From CAZOZZ01 sp965247425 (lineage in GTDB: Bacteria; Acidobacteriota; Terriglobia; 20CM-2-55-15), in assembly GCA_965247425.1 (NCBI GenBank), contig OZ252023.1:5394001-5458000 (forward strand): DNA of 64,000 bases, written 5' to 3'. The notes under the pieces were generated by a model. The model was not told the DNA's origin, did not search any database, and saw only the letters and a list, made by a program, of their open reading frames with translations. Positions 36,076 to 45,334 of this stretch are shown here, in pieces; the first letter of the stretch is position 1, and each line of letters starts with the position of its first letter. The position numbers and the translations under genes were made by a program.

Positions 36076-37863
36076 GTGCAAGACTCAATGGAAAAACGGA
36101 TTCTGCTGGCGTTCGCGCTGTCGTTCGTGGTGTTGTTCGCGTTCAGCCGGTTCAGTGCGCCTCCGCAACCCTTGGAATCGCCCAACAATGAGGTGTCTGG
36201 GCCGCCTTCGGAGGCTCCGGACGTAAGTCGGGCTTCCGACGCTGCTTCGGAGGCTACACCTGTCCGAGAGGATCGTGTCCCACGAGCGGGTGCCTTCGAA
36301 GAACGCAATCCTTCGGAACCGACGTCAGACTCACAACGCGAGATCGAGGCGCAACGGAGCGAAGAACTGACCCTGGAAACCGGGGTCTATTACGCTGTCT
36401 TCAGCAATGAGGGCGGGGCGTTGCGGAGCCTGCGATTGAGAGATTACGAGGGAGCCGAGGGGGAGCCGCTCGAATTGATCAACCAGGAGGTTGGGGCGAG
36501 CCTCGGCTGGCCATTGTCGTTGGCGACCGGCGATCAGGCGACGGACGAAGTGATCAGGAATGCCCTATTTGTTGCGGAACGAAGACTCGGTTCGATCTCT
36601 ATGGAGTTCCGGCGGGATGGACTTCACGTCCGTAAGGAATTTCACCTCGATCCAGACACCTACGGCATCGAGGTAAATGCAAGCATCAGCCGTGGCGGTC
36701 GACCGGTACCGTTTTCCGTCATCTGGCAGGGGCGGTTTGGCGACCAGTCCGTCGAGTACCAGCCAGCGCTGACGAATATCGTCTACCGGGAAGCCGGGGA
36801 CTATGAACGGGTCAATGTCGCCGGCATCGACAATCTGGAGCCTCCCCAAATTGATTTGACGACGCAAGTCGGGCTTGAAGACCAGTACTTTCTCGCTATG
36901 TTCCTGGATGAGGGCGGCGTGACGCCATCGGTGTCGGCGGTATCGCTGCTTGAGGGAGAAGACGAGGTTCCGACGGTCGTCCTGAACGTCCCGACGTCGA
37001 GGATGCCGGTGGTTCTTTACGTCGGACCGAAGGAACAACGCGCACTGGAAGCTACCGACGCCACACTGGCGACAGTTATCGACTACGGATTTTTTGAAAT
37101 CCTGGCTCGGCCGTTGCTGCTCGGCCTGTTGTGGATCCACAGTTACATCGGTAATTATGGCTGGTCGATCGTTCTCCTGACGCTTTTCATCAATTTTATC
37201 CTGTTCCCACTGCGTCTCAAGCAACAACTATCGATGCAGAAGATGCAGAAGATTCAGCCTCAGATGCGGACGCTCCAGGACAAATACAAGAAGCTGAAGG
37301 CCAACGATCCGAAACGGCAGGAAGTCCAGGCCGAGATGATGGGTTTGTACAAGAAGCACGGCGTCAACCCCATGGGTGGCTGCCTGCCGCTACTTCTCCA
37401 GATGCCGTTCCTGTTTGCGTTTTTCAGCCTGTTGCGAGTTGCGATCGAATTGCGGGGCGCCCCGTGGATGCTGTGGATCCAGGACCTGTCGGTCTACGAT
37501 CCGTACTATGTCATGCCGGTACTGATGGGTGGATCGATGTTCGTCATGCAGAAGATGACCCCCATGACGGGCGATCCGATGCAGGCGAAGATCATGATGA
37601 TGATGCCGCTCATGCTCATGGTCATGTTCGTGCGGGTTCAGAGCGGGCTGATGCTGTACTGGCTCACCAGCAACCTTGTGGGTGTGGGTCAGCAATACTT
37701 CATCAAGAAATATTGGCCTTCTGGTGATTCCGAAAAGAAGGTCCGGCCGTCCGCGAAGCCCGTGATCCCAGTGAAGGCAGAAGTCGTCGACGAGAAGACA
37801 GCGTCGAGCGCGAATGAATCCGAGGATCCGAAGAAACGCAAACGTCGCGGTCGCCGCAAGTAA
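36076..37863 (+). CDS. yidC: Membrane protein insertase YidC
   Basis: The 595-residue protein has an N-terminal membrane helix (RILLAFALSFVVLFAFS) and a linker rich in Glu, Ser and Ala. A large periplasmic beta domain and the C-terminal insertase helices follow (GLLWIHSYIGNYGWSIVLLTLFINFILFPL, GGCLPLLLQMPFLFAFFSLL, TPMTGDPMQAKIMMMMPLML). A basic tail KKRKRRGRRK may contact the ribosome. The start is GTG at 36076, with an ATG at 36088 as the alternative. The length is that of Gram-negative-type YidC. Confidence 0.97.
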   Translation: MQDSMEKRILLAFALSFVVLFAFSRFSAPPQPLESPNNEVSGPPSEAPDVSRASDAASEATPVREDRVPRAGAFEERNPSEPTSDSQREIEAQRSEELTLETGVYYAVFSNEGGALRSLRLRDYEGAEGEPLELINQEVGASLGWPLSLATGDQATDEVIRNALFVAERRLGSISMEFRRDGLHVRKEFHLDPDTYGIEVNASISRGGRPVPFSVIWQGRFGDQSVEYQPALTNIVYREAGDYERVNVAGIDNLEPPQIDLTTQVGLEDQYFLAMFLDEGGVTPSVSAVSLLEGEDEVPTVVLNVPTSRMPVVLYVGPKEQRALEATDATLATVIDYGFFEILARPLLLGLLWIHSYIGNYGWSIVLLTLFINFILFPLRLKQQLSMQKMQKIQPQMRTLQDKYKKLKANDPKRQEVQAEMMGLYKKHGVNPMGGCLPLLLQMPFLFAFFSLLRVAIELRGAPWMLWIQDLSVYDPYYVMPVLMGGSMFVMQKMTPMTGDPMQAKIMMMMPLMLMVMFVRVQSGLMLYWLTSNLVGVGQQYFIKKYWPSGDSEKKVRPSAKPVIPVKAEVVDEKTASSANESEDPKKRKRRGRRK

Positions 37864-37893
37864 CTCCCAATCCCCTCCCCCGGTAGCTTAATC

Positions 37894-39267
37894 ATGAGCG
37901 ATGGGTCATTCAGGCCGAATTCCCCGGACGCGACGATCGTGGCGTTGTCGACTCCCCCGGGGCGGAGCGGTATCGGCGTGGTCCGACTTTCCGGTCCCAG
38001 AGCCCATTCGATTCTTGAAGAAGTGTTCCGTTCCGGCGAGGCAGCGTCCGACCGTCGCGTCCGATACGGTACGTTCGAAGCTCCAGGGGGCGAGGCGATC
38101 GACCAGGTTGTGGCGACCACTTTCCGGGGCCCTGATTCGTATACGGGCGAAGATGTGGCGGAGATTTCGGCACATGGTAATCCACTGATACTAAATAAGA
38201 TATCGGATATTTTAGTCGGGCTGGGCGCGTGTCGTGCGGCGCCGGGAGAGTTCACGCTGCGCGCTGTTGCCAACGGCAAGATCGACTTGGCACAGGCAGA
38301 GGCCGTTCGGGATTTTATCGACGCCCAGACCGATGTCCAGGCGCGGACCGCGATGAGCCAGATGAACGGTGCGCTGGCAAACAAGGTGCGTCCGATGAAG
38401 GAAGCGCTGGTCGACGTGATCGCCCAACTCGAGGCCGGGATCGATTTTGCCGAGGACGACGTGGAGCTCCCCGACGGAGAATTCGTCGCCCGACGAGTGG
38501 GGACTATTGAGGATTCTCTGGCTGGACTGGTGGCAAGCTTCAGCTACGGCCGCTTGCTGCACGAAGGGCTCTTCCTGGCGATTACAGGTAAGCCGAACGT
38601 CGGTAAGTCAAGTATATTCAATATGTTAACGTCGATCGACCGGGCGATCGTGACAGAAATACCCGGAACGACCCGGGATGTTGTCACCGAGACGGTGGAG
38701 CTGGACGGAATCCCGATCCGTGTCGCCGATACGGCCGGTGTCCGCACGGCCGGTGACGAGATAGAATCCATTGGAATTTCCCGCACGATTGAAACGTTGG
38801 CGGAAGCCGATCTCACCTTGGCAGTCTTCGACAGCTCGGAGTCGCTCGACGAGGACGATCGGAACGTGATGGAACGTGTTCGCGAGATCCCCCATCTCAT
38901 TGTCGTGAACAAACGGGATCTGCCTTCCTGCTGGGAAGGTCTGAACGGGCGCCCCGAAGTCCACCTGAGCGCTAAAACCGGGGAAGGCTTCGACGGCTTG
39001 AGGGAGGGCATCCGGGAGTACCTGACAGGCGAGCGTCCGCCGGATACGGAATCGGTTGTGGTGACCAGCGCCCGGCAAGCTGAAGCGTTGGTGCGGGCAG
39101 CGGAGAGGCTTCGCAGTGGTGCGTCGGGGTTGCGTTCCGGCGTGCCGCACGAAATGATATTGTTGGACCTCTACGGCGCGCTCTCGGCGTTGGGCGAACT
39201 GACAGGGGAGGTCGTGACAGACGACATCCTTGGGCGCATTTTTTCAACGTTTTGCATCGGAAAGTGA
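37894..39267 (+). CDS. mnmE: tRNA uridine-5-carboxymethylaminomethyl modification GTPase MnmE
   Basis: The 457-residue protein starts TIVALSTPPGRSGIGVVRLSG. It has a tetrahydrofolate-binding N-terminal domain, an inserted G domain (GKPNVGKSSIFNML, TTRDVV, DTAG, NKRDL) and the invariant C-terminal FCIGK with the functional Cys. With MnmG it modifies the wobble uridine of several tRNAs. It overlaps mnmG at the 3' end. Confidence 0.97.
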   Translation: MSDGSFRPNSPDATIVALSTPPGRSGIGVVRLSGPRAHSILEEVFRSGEAASDRRVRYGTFEAPGGEAIDQVVATTFRGPDSYTGEDVAEISAHGNPLILNKISDILVGLGACRAAPGEFTLRAVANGKIDLAQAEAVRDFIDAQTDVQARTAMSQMNGALANKVRPMKEALVDVIAQLEAGIDFAEDDVELPDGEFVARRVGTIEDSLAGLVASFSYGRLLHEGLFLAITGKPNVGKSSIFNMLTSIDRAIVTEIPGTTRDVVTETVELDGIPIRVADTAGVRTAGDEIESIGISRTIETLAEADLTLAVFDSSESLDEDDRNVMERVREIPHLIVVNKRDLPSCWEGLNGRPEVHLSAKTGEGFDGLREGIREYLTGERPPDTESVVVTSARQAEALVRAAERLRSGASGLRSGVPHEMILLDLYGALSALGELTGEVVTDDILGRIFSTFCIGK

Positions 39268-41198
39268 ACGGAGTGAAAGGGACAAAGTTCGATGAGCAAT
39301 ATGACGTGGTTGTCATCGGCGGCGGCCATGCGGGGTGCGAGGCGGCGCACGCGGCGGCCACGCTGGGCCTAGAGACCGCGCTCTACACGATGAACGTCGA
39401 TTTGATTGCCCAGATGTCCTGTAACCCCGCCGTCGGAGGCATCGCCAAGGGCCATCTGGTGAGGGAAATCGACGCCCTGGGCGGCTTGATGGGGCTTGTG
39501 GCCGATCGCGCGGGCATTCAGTTCCGACTCTTGAATACGAGCCGCGGGCCGGCTGTCTGGTCGCCGCGGGCACAGGCGGACAAAGCCGGTTACCGGTTTG
39601 AAATGAGACGGTTGCTCGAAGAGTGCGAGCACCTCCATATTAAACAGGCCGAGGTAATCCGACTGCTGTTCGATGAACGGTCCATGGTGGGGATCGAACT
39701 GCTCGACGGGCGCACGGTGAGTGCAACGGCCAGCGTTCTGACAACGGGAACCTTCCTCAATGGTTTGATTCACATCGGAGAGAAGAAGTTCCCCTCAGGG
39801 CGCAGCGGAGAACCGGCAGCCAGCGAACTGGGCAACTGCATACGGGGGCTTGGATTCGAGTGGGGCCGGCTGAAGACCGGCACGCCGCCGCGGCTGGATG
39901 GTCGGACGATTGATTTCAGTGTTTTCGAAGCCCAGTCAGGTGATAAGGAACCCACACCCTTTTCATTTCGAACGCGCGAACCACTCGAGAACAAAATCGC
40001 CTGTTACATTACGCAGACCGATCCCGGCATCCACGAGCTGATCCGTGAGAACATGGAGCGGTCGCCATTGTACAGCGGTCAGATCCAGGGCCTGGGTCCC
40101 CGTTATTGCCCGTCCATTGAAGACAAGGTGATCAAATTTGCGGATCGCGACCATCACCAGATCGTGCTCGAGCCCGAGGGAGTCGACACCCATGAGGTCT
40201 ACGTCAACGGGATGTCGACGAGCTTGCCCATCGACGTCCAGCGGGAGATTCTGAATCGGCTGCCTGGTCTCGGGTCCGCGTCGATGATTCGTCCCGGCTA
40301 CGCGATCGAATACGATTTCGTTCAGCCTACCGAACTGTTTCCATCACTCCAGACCAAGCAATATGGAGGTCTGTTCTTTGCTGGGCAGATCAACGGGACG
40401 ACGGGTTATGAGGAGGCTGGCGCACAGGGCTTGATGGCGGGGATCAATGCGGCCCGCCACATTAGCGGGATGGAGCCGCTCATCCTGGACCGGTCCCAAG
40501 CCTATATCGGGATCATGATTGACGATCTGGTAACGAAAGGAACGAATGAGCCGTACCGCATGTTTACATCCCGGGCGGAGTTCCGTCTCCATCTACGGAT
40601 CGACAACGCCGACCTGCGCCTGACGCCGATCGCCCGTGATGTGGGCCTGATCGATGACGCTCAGTATGAGCAGTTCACCGAACGGCGTGGCCGCATCGAG
40701 TCTCTACGGGCTAAGTTACATAAAATAAAGGTTAAACAGGAACACTCGTTTTTTGCGGATCGTGCTATCGAGTTCCGGGACCGCCCGACGATACACGATT
40801 TGCTCAAGCGCCCCGAAGTCCGTCTTGAGGAATTGGGCGCTGCCGGAATCGTCTCCACGGCCGGGCTGCGGCGGGAAGATATCGTCTCGATAGAAACGGG
40901 CATCAAGTATGAGGGCTACCTGAAGCAACAGGATCGTCAGATCGCCAAGTTGCGGAAGGCGGAGGCCCGGCACCTTCCGGATGATCTGGACTACTCGGCC
41001 ATGCCCGGACTCTCCCGCGAGATCGTCGAGAAGCTGAACCGTGTGCGGCCCCAGTCCCTGGGTCAGGCGGACCGGATCCCTGGTGTCACGCCGGCGGCCC
41101 TTTCCATCCTTCTGTTGCACCTTGAAATACGCCGCAAGCGCAAGACATCCGAAACGGATCTGGAAGAATCGTCCGGGACCGTTCAGGCCACCCGGTGA
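39264..41198 (+). CDS. mnmG: tRNA uridine-5-carboxymethylaminomethyl modification enzyme MnmG (GidA)
   Basis: The protein of about 644 residues has an N-terminal FAD motif YDVVVIGGGHAGCEAAHAAA, then SCNPAVGGIAKGHLVREIDALGG and GRSGEPAA. It also has the second GidA signature (LFFAGQINGTTGYEEAGAQGLMAGINAA). It is the partner of MnmE. I take the GTG at 39264 that overlaps the mnmE stop (GTGA); ATG at 39252 and GTG at 39273 are alternatives. The stop overlaps rsmG in the same manner. Confidence 0.96.
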   Translation: MNGVKGTKFDEQYDVVVIGGGHAGCEAAHAAATLGLETALYTMNVDLIAQMSCNPAVGGIAKGHLVREIDALGGLMGLVADRAGIQFRLLNTSRGPAVWSPRAQADKAGYRFEMRRLLEECEHLHIKQAEVIRLLFDERSMVGIELLDGRTVSATASVLTTGTFLNGLIHIGEKKFPSGRSGEPAASELGNCIRGLGFEWGRLKTGTPPRLDGRTIDFSVFEAQSGDKEPTPFSFRTREPLENKIACYITQTDPGIHELIRENMERSPLYSGQIQGLGPRYCPSIEDKVIKFADRDHHQIVLEPEGVDTHEVYVNGMSTSLPIDVQREILNRLPGLGSASMIRPGYAIEYDFVQPTELFPSLQTKQYGGLFFAGQINGTTGYEEAGAQGLMAGINAARHISGMEPLILDRSQAYIGIMIDDLVTKGTNEPYRMFTSRAEFRLHLRIDNADLRLTPIARDVGLIDDAQYEQFTERRGRIESLRAKLHKIKVKQEHSFFADRAIEFRDRPTIHDLLKRPEVRLEELGAAGIVSTAGLRREDIVSIETGIKYEGYLKQQDRQIAKLRKAEARHLPDDLDYSAMPGLSREIVEKLNRVRPQSLGQADRIPGVTPAALSILLLHLEIRRKRKTSETDLEESSGTVQATR

Positions 41199-41776
41199 CC
41201 ACTGCGGATATTTTGCGGTCAGAGCTTCTGCGGTTGGGTCTGGCCCTCTCCCCCGATCGCGTCGGAATTCTTTCCCGCTACATCGATGAGTTGGAGCATT
41301 GGAATCAGTCCATGAACCTGACCGGTCTGGCCGGACCAGAACTGATTCGTCGCCTCGTGGCGGAACCACTCTGGGTAGCCGACCGACTTCGGCCCGAGGG
41401 TCGGTACCTCGATATCGGTAGCGGGAATGGTTCGCCGGCGATTCCCTGGCATGTCGTCTGCGCGTTTTCCAATGCGGTCCTGGTTGAATCTCGCCAACGC
41501 CGGGCCACGTTCTTGCGTCGGATGATAAAACGACTGGAGATGGATAACGTCACCGTTCGCCGGGCACGGTTTGAGGCCTTGAGTTTCGAATCGGAACCCG
41601 TGGATTGGGTGACGCTGCAGGGAGTCGCCTTGACCGCTGAAATGCTGCAAAACATTCGCTCTACGAGCGGGAATCACACGAAGATTGTGTGGCTTACAAG
41701 AGCAACGGAGACGGCCGGAGAGCCGGAAGCCTGTATCGAGATACCGGACTCCGACCGCCAGGCGCTGGTTTTTTAA
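41195..41776 (+). CDS. rsmG: 16S rRNA (guanine-N7)-methyltransferase RsmG
   Basis: The 193-residue SAM-dependent methyltransferase contains the RsmG region LSRYIDELEHWNQSMNLTG. Its SAM motif is DIGSGNGSPAIPW, which departs from the usual GSGAGFPG. It should methylate 16S rRNA G527. The GTG start overlaps the mnmG stop. The SAM loop and C-terminal half are more divergent than in typical RsmG, but position and N-terminal signature support the call. Confidence 0.88.
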   Translation: MTTADILRSELLRLGLALSPDRVGILSRYIDELEHWNQSMNLTGLAGPELIRRLVAEPLWVADRLRPEGRYLDIGSGNGSPAIPWHVVCAFSNAVLVESRQRRATFLRRMIKRLEMDNVTVRRARFEALSFESEPVDWVTLQGVALTAEMLQNIRSTSGNHTKIVWLTRATETAGEPEACIEIPDSDRQALVF

Positions 41777-41795
41777 TCAGAATCAACCGGACCTC

Positions 41796-41814
41796 ACCTG
41801 GGACTCCCCCAGGT
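41796..41814. terminator. Small hairpin between rsmG and parA
   Basis: ACCTGGG-ACTCC-CCCAGGT forms a perfect 7-bp stem with a 5-base loop, 20 bases after the rsmG stop. No U-tract follows (AAACAT), so it is a weak or factor-dependent terminator at best. Confidence 0.35.
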
Positions 41815-41846
41815 AAACATGCTAGGGCAATCGAATAAATGGAGAT

Positions 41847-41862
41847 TGTTCCACGTGGAACA
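41847..41862. promoter_or_regulatory. parS centromere site
   Basis: TGTTCCACGTGGAACA is a perfect 16-bp palindrome that matches the widespread chromosomal parS motif (TGTTNCACGTGNAACA). It lies 33 bases upstream of parA. ParB should load here as a CTP-dependent clamp to organise and segregate the origin. It is the only exact copy I noticed in the window. Confidence 0.93.
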
Positions 41863-41894
41863 TTTCACGGTTCCCGTGGTACATTCCGCCCAAT

Positions 41895-42704
41895 ATGGCC
41901 AGAATTATCGCAATCTCGAATCAAAAGGGTGGCGTCGGCAAGACCACCACGGCCATCAACCTGGGAGCCTCGCTCGCAGCCGCGGAAATGCGCACCTTGC
42001 TGGTAGACTTGGATCCCCAGGCGAATTCGACCTCGGGTCTCGGAGTGAGCAAGGGCTCATTCGAGCGATCAACCTACCATTCGATGGTATTTGGTGAACC
42101 GCTCAAATCGATTCTGCTTCCAACCGAACTCGAATCCCTGGCATTGGTTCCGGCAAGTAGGGAACTGGTGGGCGTGACCATGGAATTAGCCCAGGAGGAA
42201 GGGCGGGATCGCCATTTGTGCGAACTGTTGGATCCGATCGCCGATGATTATGATTTCATTGTGATCGACTGCCCCCCATCGCTGGACCTTCTCACCGTCA
42301 ACGCTCTGGTGGCTGCCGACAGCATTCTCATACCGATTCAGTGTGAATATTTTGCCCTGGAGGGCATCTCCGAACTTGTGGAGACAATCCGACAGATTCG
42401 CCGGCAACGGAACCCGGAACTCGAAATCGAGGGGGTTTTGGTCACGATGTTTGATGAGCGGACGAATTTGGCGCAACAGGTCCACGCGGATCTGAAATCT
42501 TTTTTCGGCTCGAAATTGTTTTCCACGAAGATCCCAAGAAACGTTCGGCTTGGCGAAGCCCCAAGCCACGGTCGACCGATTTTGCTCTACGACATCAAAT
42601 CCAAGGGTGCGGTGAGCTACCTCCGGTTGGCGAAGGAGGTAATCAATGCCCGGACAGAGAAAGGCTTTAGGACGAGGGCTGAGCGCGCTGCTCGGTACAC
42701 CTGA
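41895..42704 (+). CDS. parA: Chromosome partitioning ATPase ParA (Soj)
   Basis: The 269-residue Walker-type ATPase has the deviant Walker A KGGVGKTTTAINLG and a signature Asp in LLVDLDPQANSTSG. Walker B is FIVIDCPPSLDLLTVNAL. It drives origin segregation with ParB. The C-terminal tail is extended and overlaps the start of parB by 59 bases. Confidence 0.97.
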   Translation: MARIIAISNQKGGVGKTTTAINLGASLAAAEMRTLLVDLDPQANSTSGLGVSKGSFERSTYHSMVFGEPLKSILLPTELESLALVPASRELVGVTMELAQEEGRDRHLCELLDPIADDYDFIVIDCPPSLDLLTVNALVAADSILIPIQCEYFALEGISELVETIRQIRRQRNPELEIEGVLVTMFDERTNLAQQVHADLKSFFGSKLFSTKIPRNVRLGEAPSHGRPILLYDIKSKGAVSYLRLAKEVINARTEKGFRTRAERAARYT

Positions 42705-43512
42705 TCTAGAGTCCGACCGACTACGCGACATCGACATCGACCGAATTGTCCCGGACCCGAATCAGCCCCGCACGTCCTTTGATAAGACTGGCTTGGAGGA
42801 GCTGGCGGCCTCGATTCGGACTCATGGCGTGGTCCAGCCCATCGTCATTCGTCCGCTCCAGGACGGCGTCTTCCAGATCGTCGCCGGAGAGCGTCGCTGG
42901 CGGGCTGCCCAGCTTGCGGGGCTGGAGAGGATGCCGGCCCTGGTTCGAGATACCCACGAACACCACGCGCTGGAATTGGCTCTGGTCGAAAACCTTCAAC
43001 GTGAAGACCTGAACGCGATAGACCAGGCGCGGGCCTATCAACGACTGTTGTCGGAGTTCAGCCTCACGCAGGAAAAATTGGCCAGCCGGGTCGGTAAAAG
43101 CCGGGCGAGCGTGGCGAACACATTGCGGTTGTTGAAACTTCCGGAGGAGGTGCAGACGTGGCTTCAGGAAGGGGTCATCAACGCCGGACATGCCAAGGCC
43201 CTCTTGTCCCTTCCTGATGCGGATGCCATACTCGAATCCGCGCGAGAAATCATCAAGGGGAGCTATTCGGTCCGTCAGGCCGAGGCGCTTGTTTCCAAAC
43301 CGAAGCCCGAGCCTGAATCGTCCGCAAGCGTCGAGAATCCCGCCGAGGATCCAAACGTGCGGGCAGCCATTCGCGCTCTCGAGCGCGCTCTTGGAACAAA
43401 GGTTGCGATTCGGCAGCCGGGCGGCAAGGGCAAAGGTAAGATAGAGATTCACTTCCATTCGCAAGGGGAGTTGAACCGACTGTATAACGGATTGATCGAG
43501 ACTCGTTTTTAG
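42646..43512 (+). CDS. parB: Chromosome partitioning protein ParB (Spo0J)
   Basis: The 288-residue protein opens KALGRGLSALLG. It has the CTP-binding ParB/Srx domain with IVAGERRWRAAQLAG and ENLQREDLNAIDQARAYQRL. A helix-turn-helix (TQEKLASRVGKSRASVANTLRLLKLP) and a C-terminal dimerisation domain (GKIEIHFHSQGELNRLYNGLIE) follow. It binds the parS upstream of parA. Confidence 0.97.
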   Translation: MPGQRKALGRGLSALLGTPDLESDRLRDIDIDRIVPDPNQPRTSFDKTGLEELAASIRTHGVVQPIVIRPLQDGVFQIVAGERRWRAAQLAGLERMPALVRDTHEHHALELALVENLQREDLNAIDQARAYQRLLSEFSLTQEKLASRVGKSRASVANTLRLLKLPEEVQTWLQEGVINAGHAKALLSLPDADAILESAREIIKGSYSVRQAEALVSKPKPEPESSASVENPAEDPNVRAAIRALERALGTKVAIRQPGGKGKGKIEIHFHSQGELNRLYNGLIETRF

Positions 43513-43595
43513 GGCCGACGTGATTTCGCGGTTTCGAAGCGCGTGCCCAAACAGCTCGTCGGCTTAAGGGCGCAAACCGCATTTGAGGGAATTGG

Positions 43596-44624
43596 ATGAG
43601 ACTCACTGATCTGGCGAAATCCGCGGGTTGAGCAGGCAAATTGAGTCCAAGGGACTTGGACCATGCGCTTAAGACCCTTCCGCGGCAGACCATACCTGAA
43701 GTTCTGGTCGGTTTCGAAAACGCCGACGATGCCGGAGTGTATCAATTAGGCGACGATCTTGCCTTGGTTCAGACCGTTGATTTCTTTTCGCCGATCGTCG
43801 ACGACCCGTTCGAATTTGGTCAAATTGCCGCTGCTAACGCGCTGAGCGACATTTACGCGATGGGCGCCAAGCCATTGACCGCGCTTGCCGTAGTGGGCTT
43901 TCCGATCAAGACGGCCGACCCGGAAATCCTGCGGGACATCATGGCGGGGGGACTGGATACTCTGACTGAATCCGGGGTCGCCCTGATGGGCGGTCACTCC
44001 GTCCGTGACGATGAGGTGAAGTTCGGATATGCGATTACAGGTATCGTGAATCCGAAAGACGTCCGCAAGAACGAAAACGCCCGAGTCGGTGAACGAGTCA
44101 TCTTGACCAAGCCACTCGGAACGGGTCTCATTGCCACGGCTCTCAAGCGAGGGGAGGCTTCCGATGAGCATGTGAAGGTGGCCGTCCGAACGATGGCCGA
44201 GACCAACCGCAGGGTAGCCGAGATCGCTAACAGGTACCCTGTTGGCGCGGTGACCGACATCACCGGGTTCGGATTGCTCGGTCATGCCGTCGAAGTGGCG
44301 CGCGCCAGCGGCCTCAGTATCGAGTTCGACCACCGACGGATGCCCCTGCTTCCCGGAGCGCTCGATTACAGTTCCCGCGGCTTCTGCGCGGGAGGCCTGA
44401 AGGCCAACCGCGAGTTCTTTTCGTGCAATGTGACCTGGATGTCCGAGGTTTCCGAGGATTACCGAAACCTGCTTTTCGACCCACAGACGTCCGGAGGCCT
44501 GTTGATTTTCGTACCTGAAGCCAGTTCTGCCGATCTCCTTGCGTCATTGGCTGCAGCCGGACTGGCCGGCTTCGAGGTGGGCTTCACAAGAGAGTTCGAG
44601 ACAACATTCCTTCACGTGAACTGA
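43596..44624 (+). CDS. selD: Selenide, water dikinase SelD, selenocysteine-containing
   Basis: A conventional caller would start at the TTG at 43641, giving 327 residues and losing the catalytic segment. An ATG at 43596, preceded by GAGGGA, opens the same frame and reads MRLTDLAKSAG-TGA-AGKLSPRDL. This is the SelD catalytic motif (AGC/UxxK) with TGA at 43629-43631 at the place of the active-site Cys/Sec, residue 12; the essential Lys is residue 15. The rest is standard SelD: ADDAGVYQLGDDLALVQTVDFF, GGHSVRDDEVKFGYAITG and LTDITGFGLLGHA-type region. SelD makes selenophosphate from selenide and ATP. A hairpin downstream supports recoding. Total 342 residues. Confidence 0.9.
43645..43661 (+). promoter_or_regulatory. 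Candidate bacterial SECIS hairpin in selD
   Basis: GTCCAAG-GGA-CTTGGAC forms a perfect 7-bp stem with a GGA loop starting 13 bases after the in-frame TGA. Bacterial SECIS elements lie immediately downstream of the UGA within the coding region and present a G-containing apical loop to SelB, so placement and shape fit. Confidence 0.6.
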
Positions 44625-44902
44625 GGCACACCGCCGCTCCCTCCTTTACCGTTCGATTGCTCCCCCCGACCCTCCTCGCGAGACACTGGCATGCCCGATT
44701 TCAGAGAGTTCCCGCCTTCCCGCTAACGGGGTATTCAGGCCTCATCACCACCTTCCCGGTAATGGGGTCTCAGTGCACTCCAAGGACCCACTACCGCCTT
44801 GCCGCCCGACTTGACAGGTCATCGTCCCGGTGTTAATCTAACGAGTTTGTTGTCACTACGTTGTGGCAGATACTAACGGCCAGTCCCCGCCAGAAATAGA
44901 CA
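44625..44902. other. selD-atp spacer
   Basis: The 278 bases contain no gene. Two similar segments (GCTAACGGGGTATTC near 44721 and GGTAATGGGGTCTC near 44758) form an imperfect direct repeat. The ATP synthase promoter lies at 44811-44839. Confidence 0.5.
44811..44839 (+). promoter_or_regulatory. Promoter of the ATP synthase operon
   Basis: A consensus TTGACA (44811-44816) is followed by a 17-base spacer and TAATCT (44834-44839). The predicted start is near 44846, leaving a leader of about 57 bases before the first gene. It is the best sigma-70-like promoter I see in the window. Confidence 0.65.
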
Positions 44903-45322
44903 ATGATTAGTCTGGATTTCTCGATCTTGGTGACCATCCTCTACGTCGCCATCCTCTATGTCTTTCTCTCGCGATTTTTCTTTGGACCGCTGAACAAGAT
45001 TCTTGTCGCGAGACGGGCCTCCATCCAGGGCCGGCTCGAGGAAGCCGAACGCCGGATTCAGGACATTGAAAGCAAGACGGCCGAGTACGAATCTGCCTTA
45101 AGGGAAGCCAGGTCGGAGGCATACCAGCATCAGGAATCCATCCGGGATGCTTCTCTCGAGAAGAAGGCAGAACTTCTGGCCGATGCCCGACGTGAAACGG
45201 AAACCATGATCGAAGAGGCCCGAAAGACCCTTGGCGTGGAAACCGCCAAGGCGAAGCAGCGCCTGGAAGGTGAGATCGATGACCTCGCGGCGCGGCTGTC
45301 GGAAACGCTCTTGCAGGAATAG
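44903..45322 (+). CDS. ATP synthase F0 subunit b' (AtpF-like)
   Basis: The 139-residue protein has one N-terminal membrane helix (FSILVTILYVAILYVFLSRFFF). A long charged coiled coil follows (RRASIQGRLEEAERRIQDIESKTAEYESAL and onward). This is the b/b' stator fold without the C-terminal delta-binding part of the second b gene. It pairs with the next gene to form a heterodimeric peripheral stalk. Confidence 0.88.
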   Translation: MISLDFSILVTILYVAILYVFLSRFFFGPLNKILVARRASIQGRLEEAERRIQDIESKTAEYESALREARSEAYQHQESIRDASLEKKAELLADARRETETMIEEARKTLGVETAKAKQRLEGEIDDLAARLSETLLQE

Positions 45323-45334
45323 GCGGGCACGAAA

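Noticed and set aside
41796..41814. Hairpin after rsmG considered a rho-independent terminator
   Set aside because: No U-tract follows; kept only as a low-confidence feature.
44721..44775. GGGGT-containing imperfect direct repeat upstream of the atp promoter considered as an operator or CRISPR-like unit
   Set aside because: Only two imperfect copies, no regular spacing; not enough to call anything.
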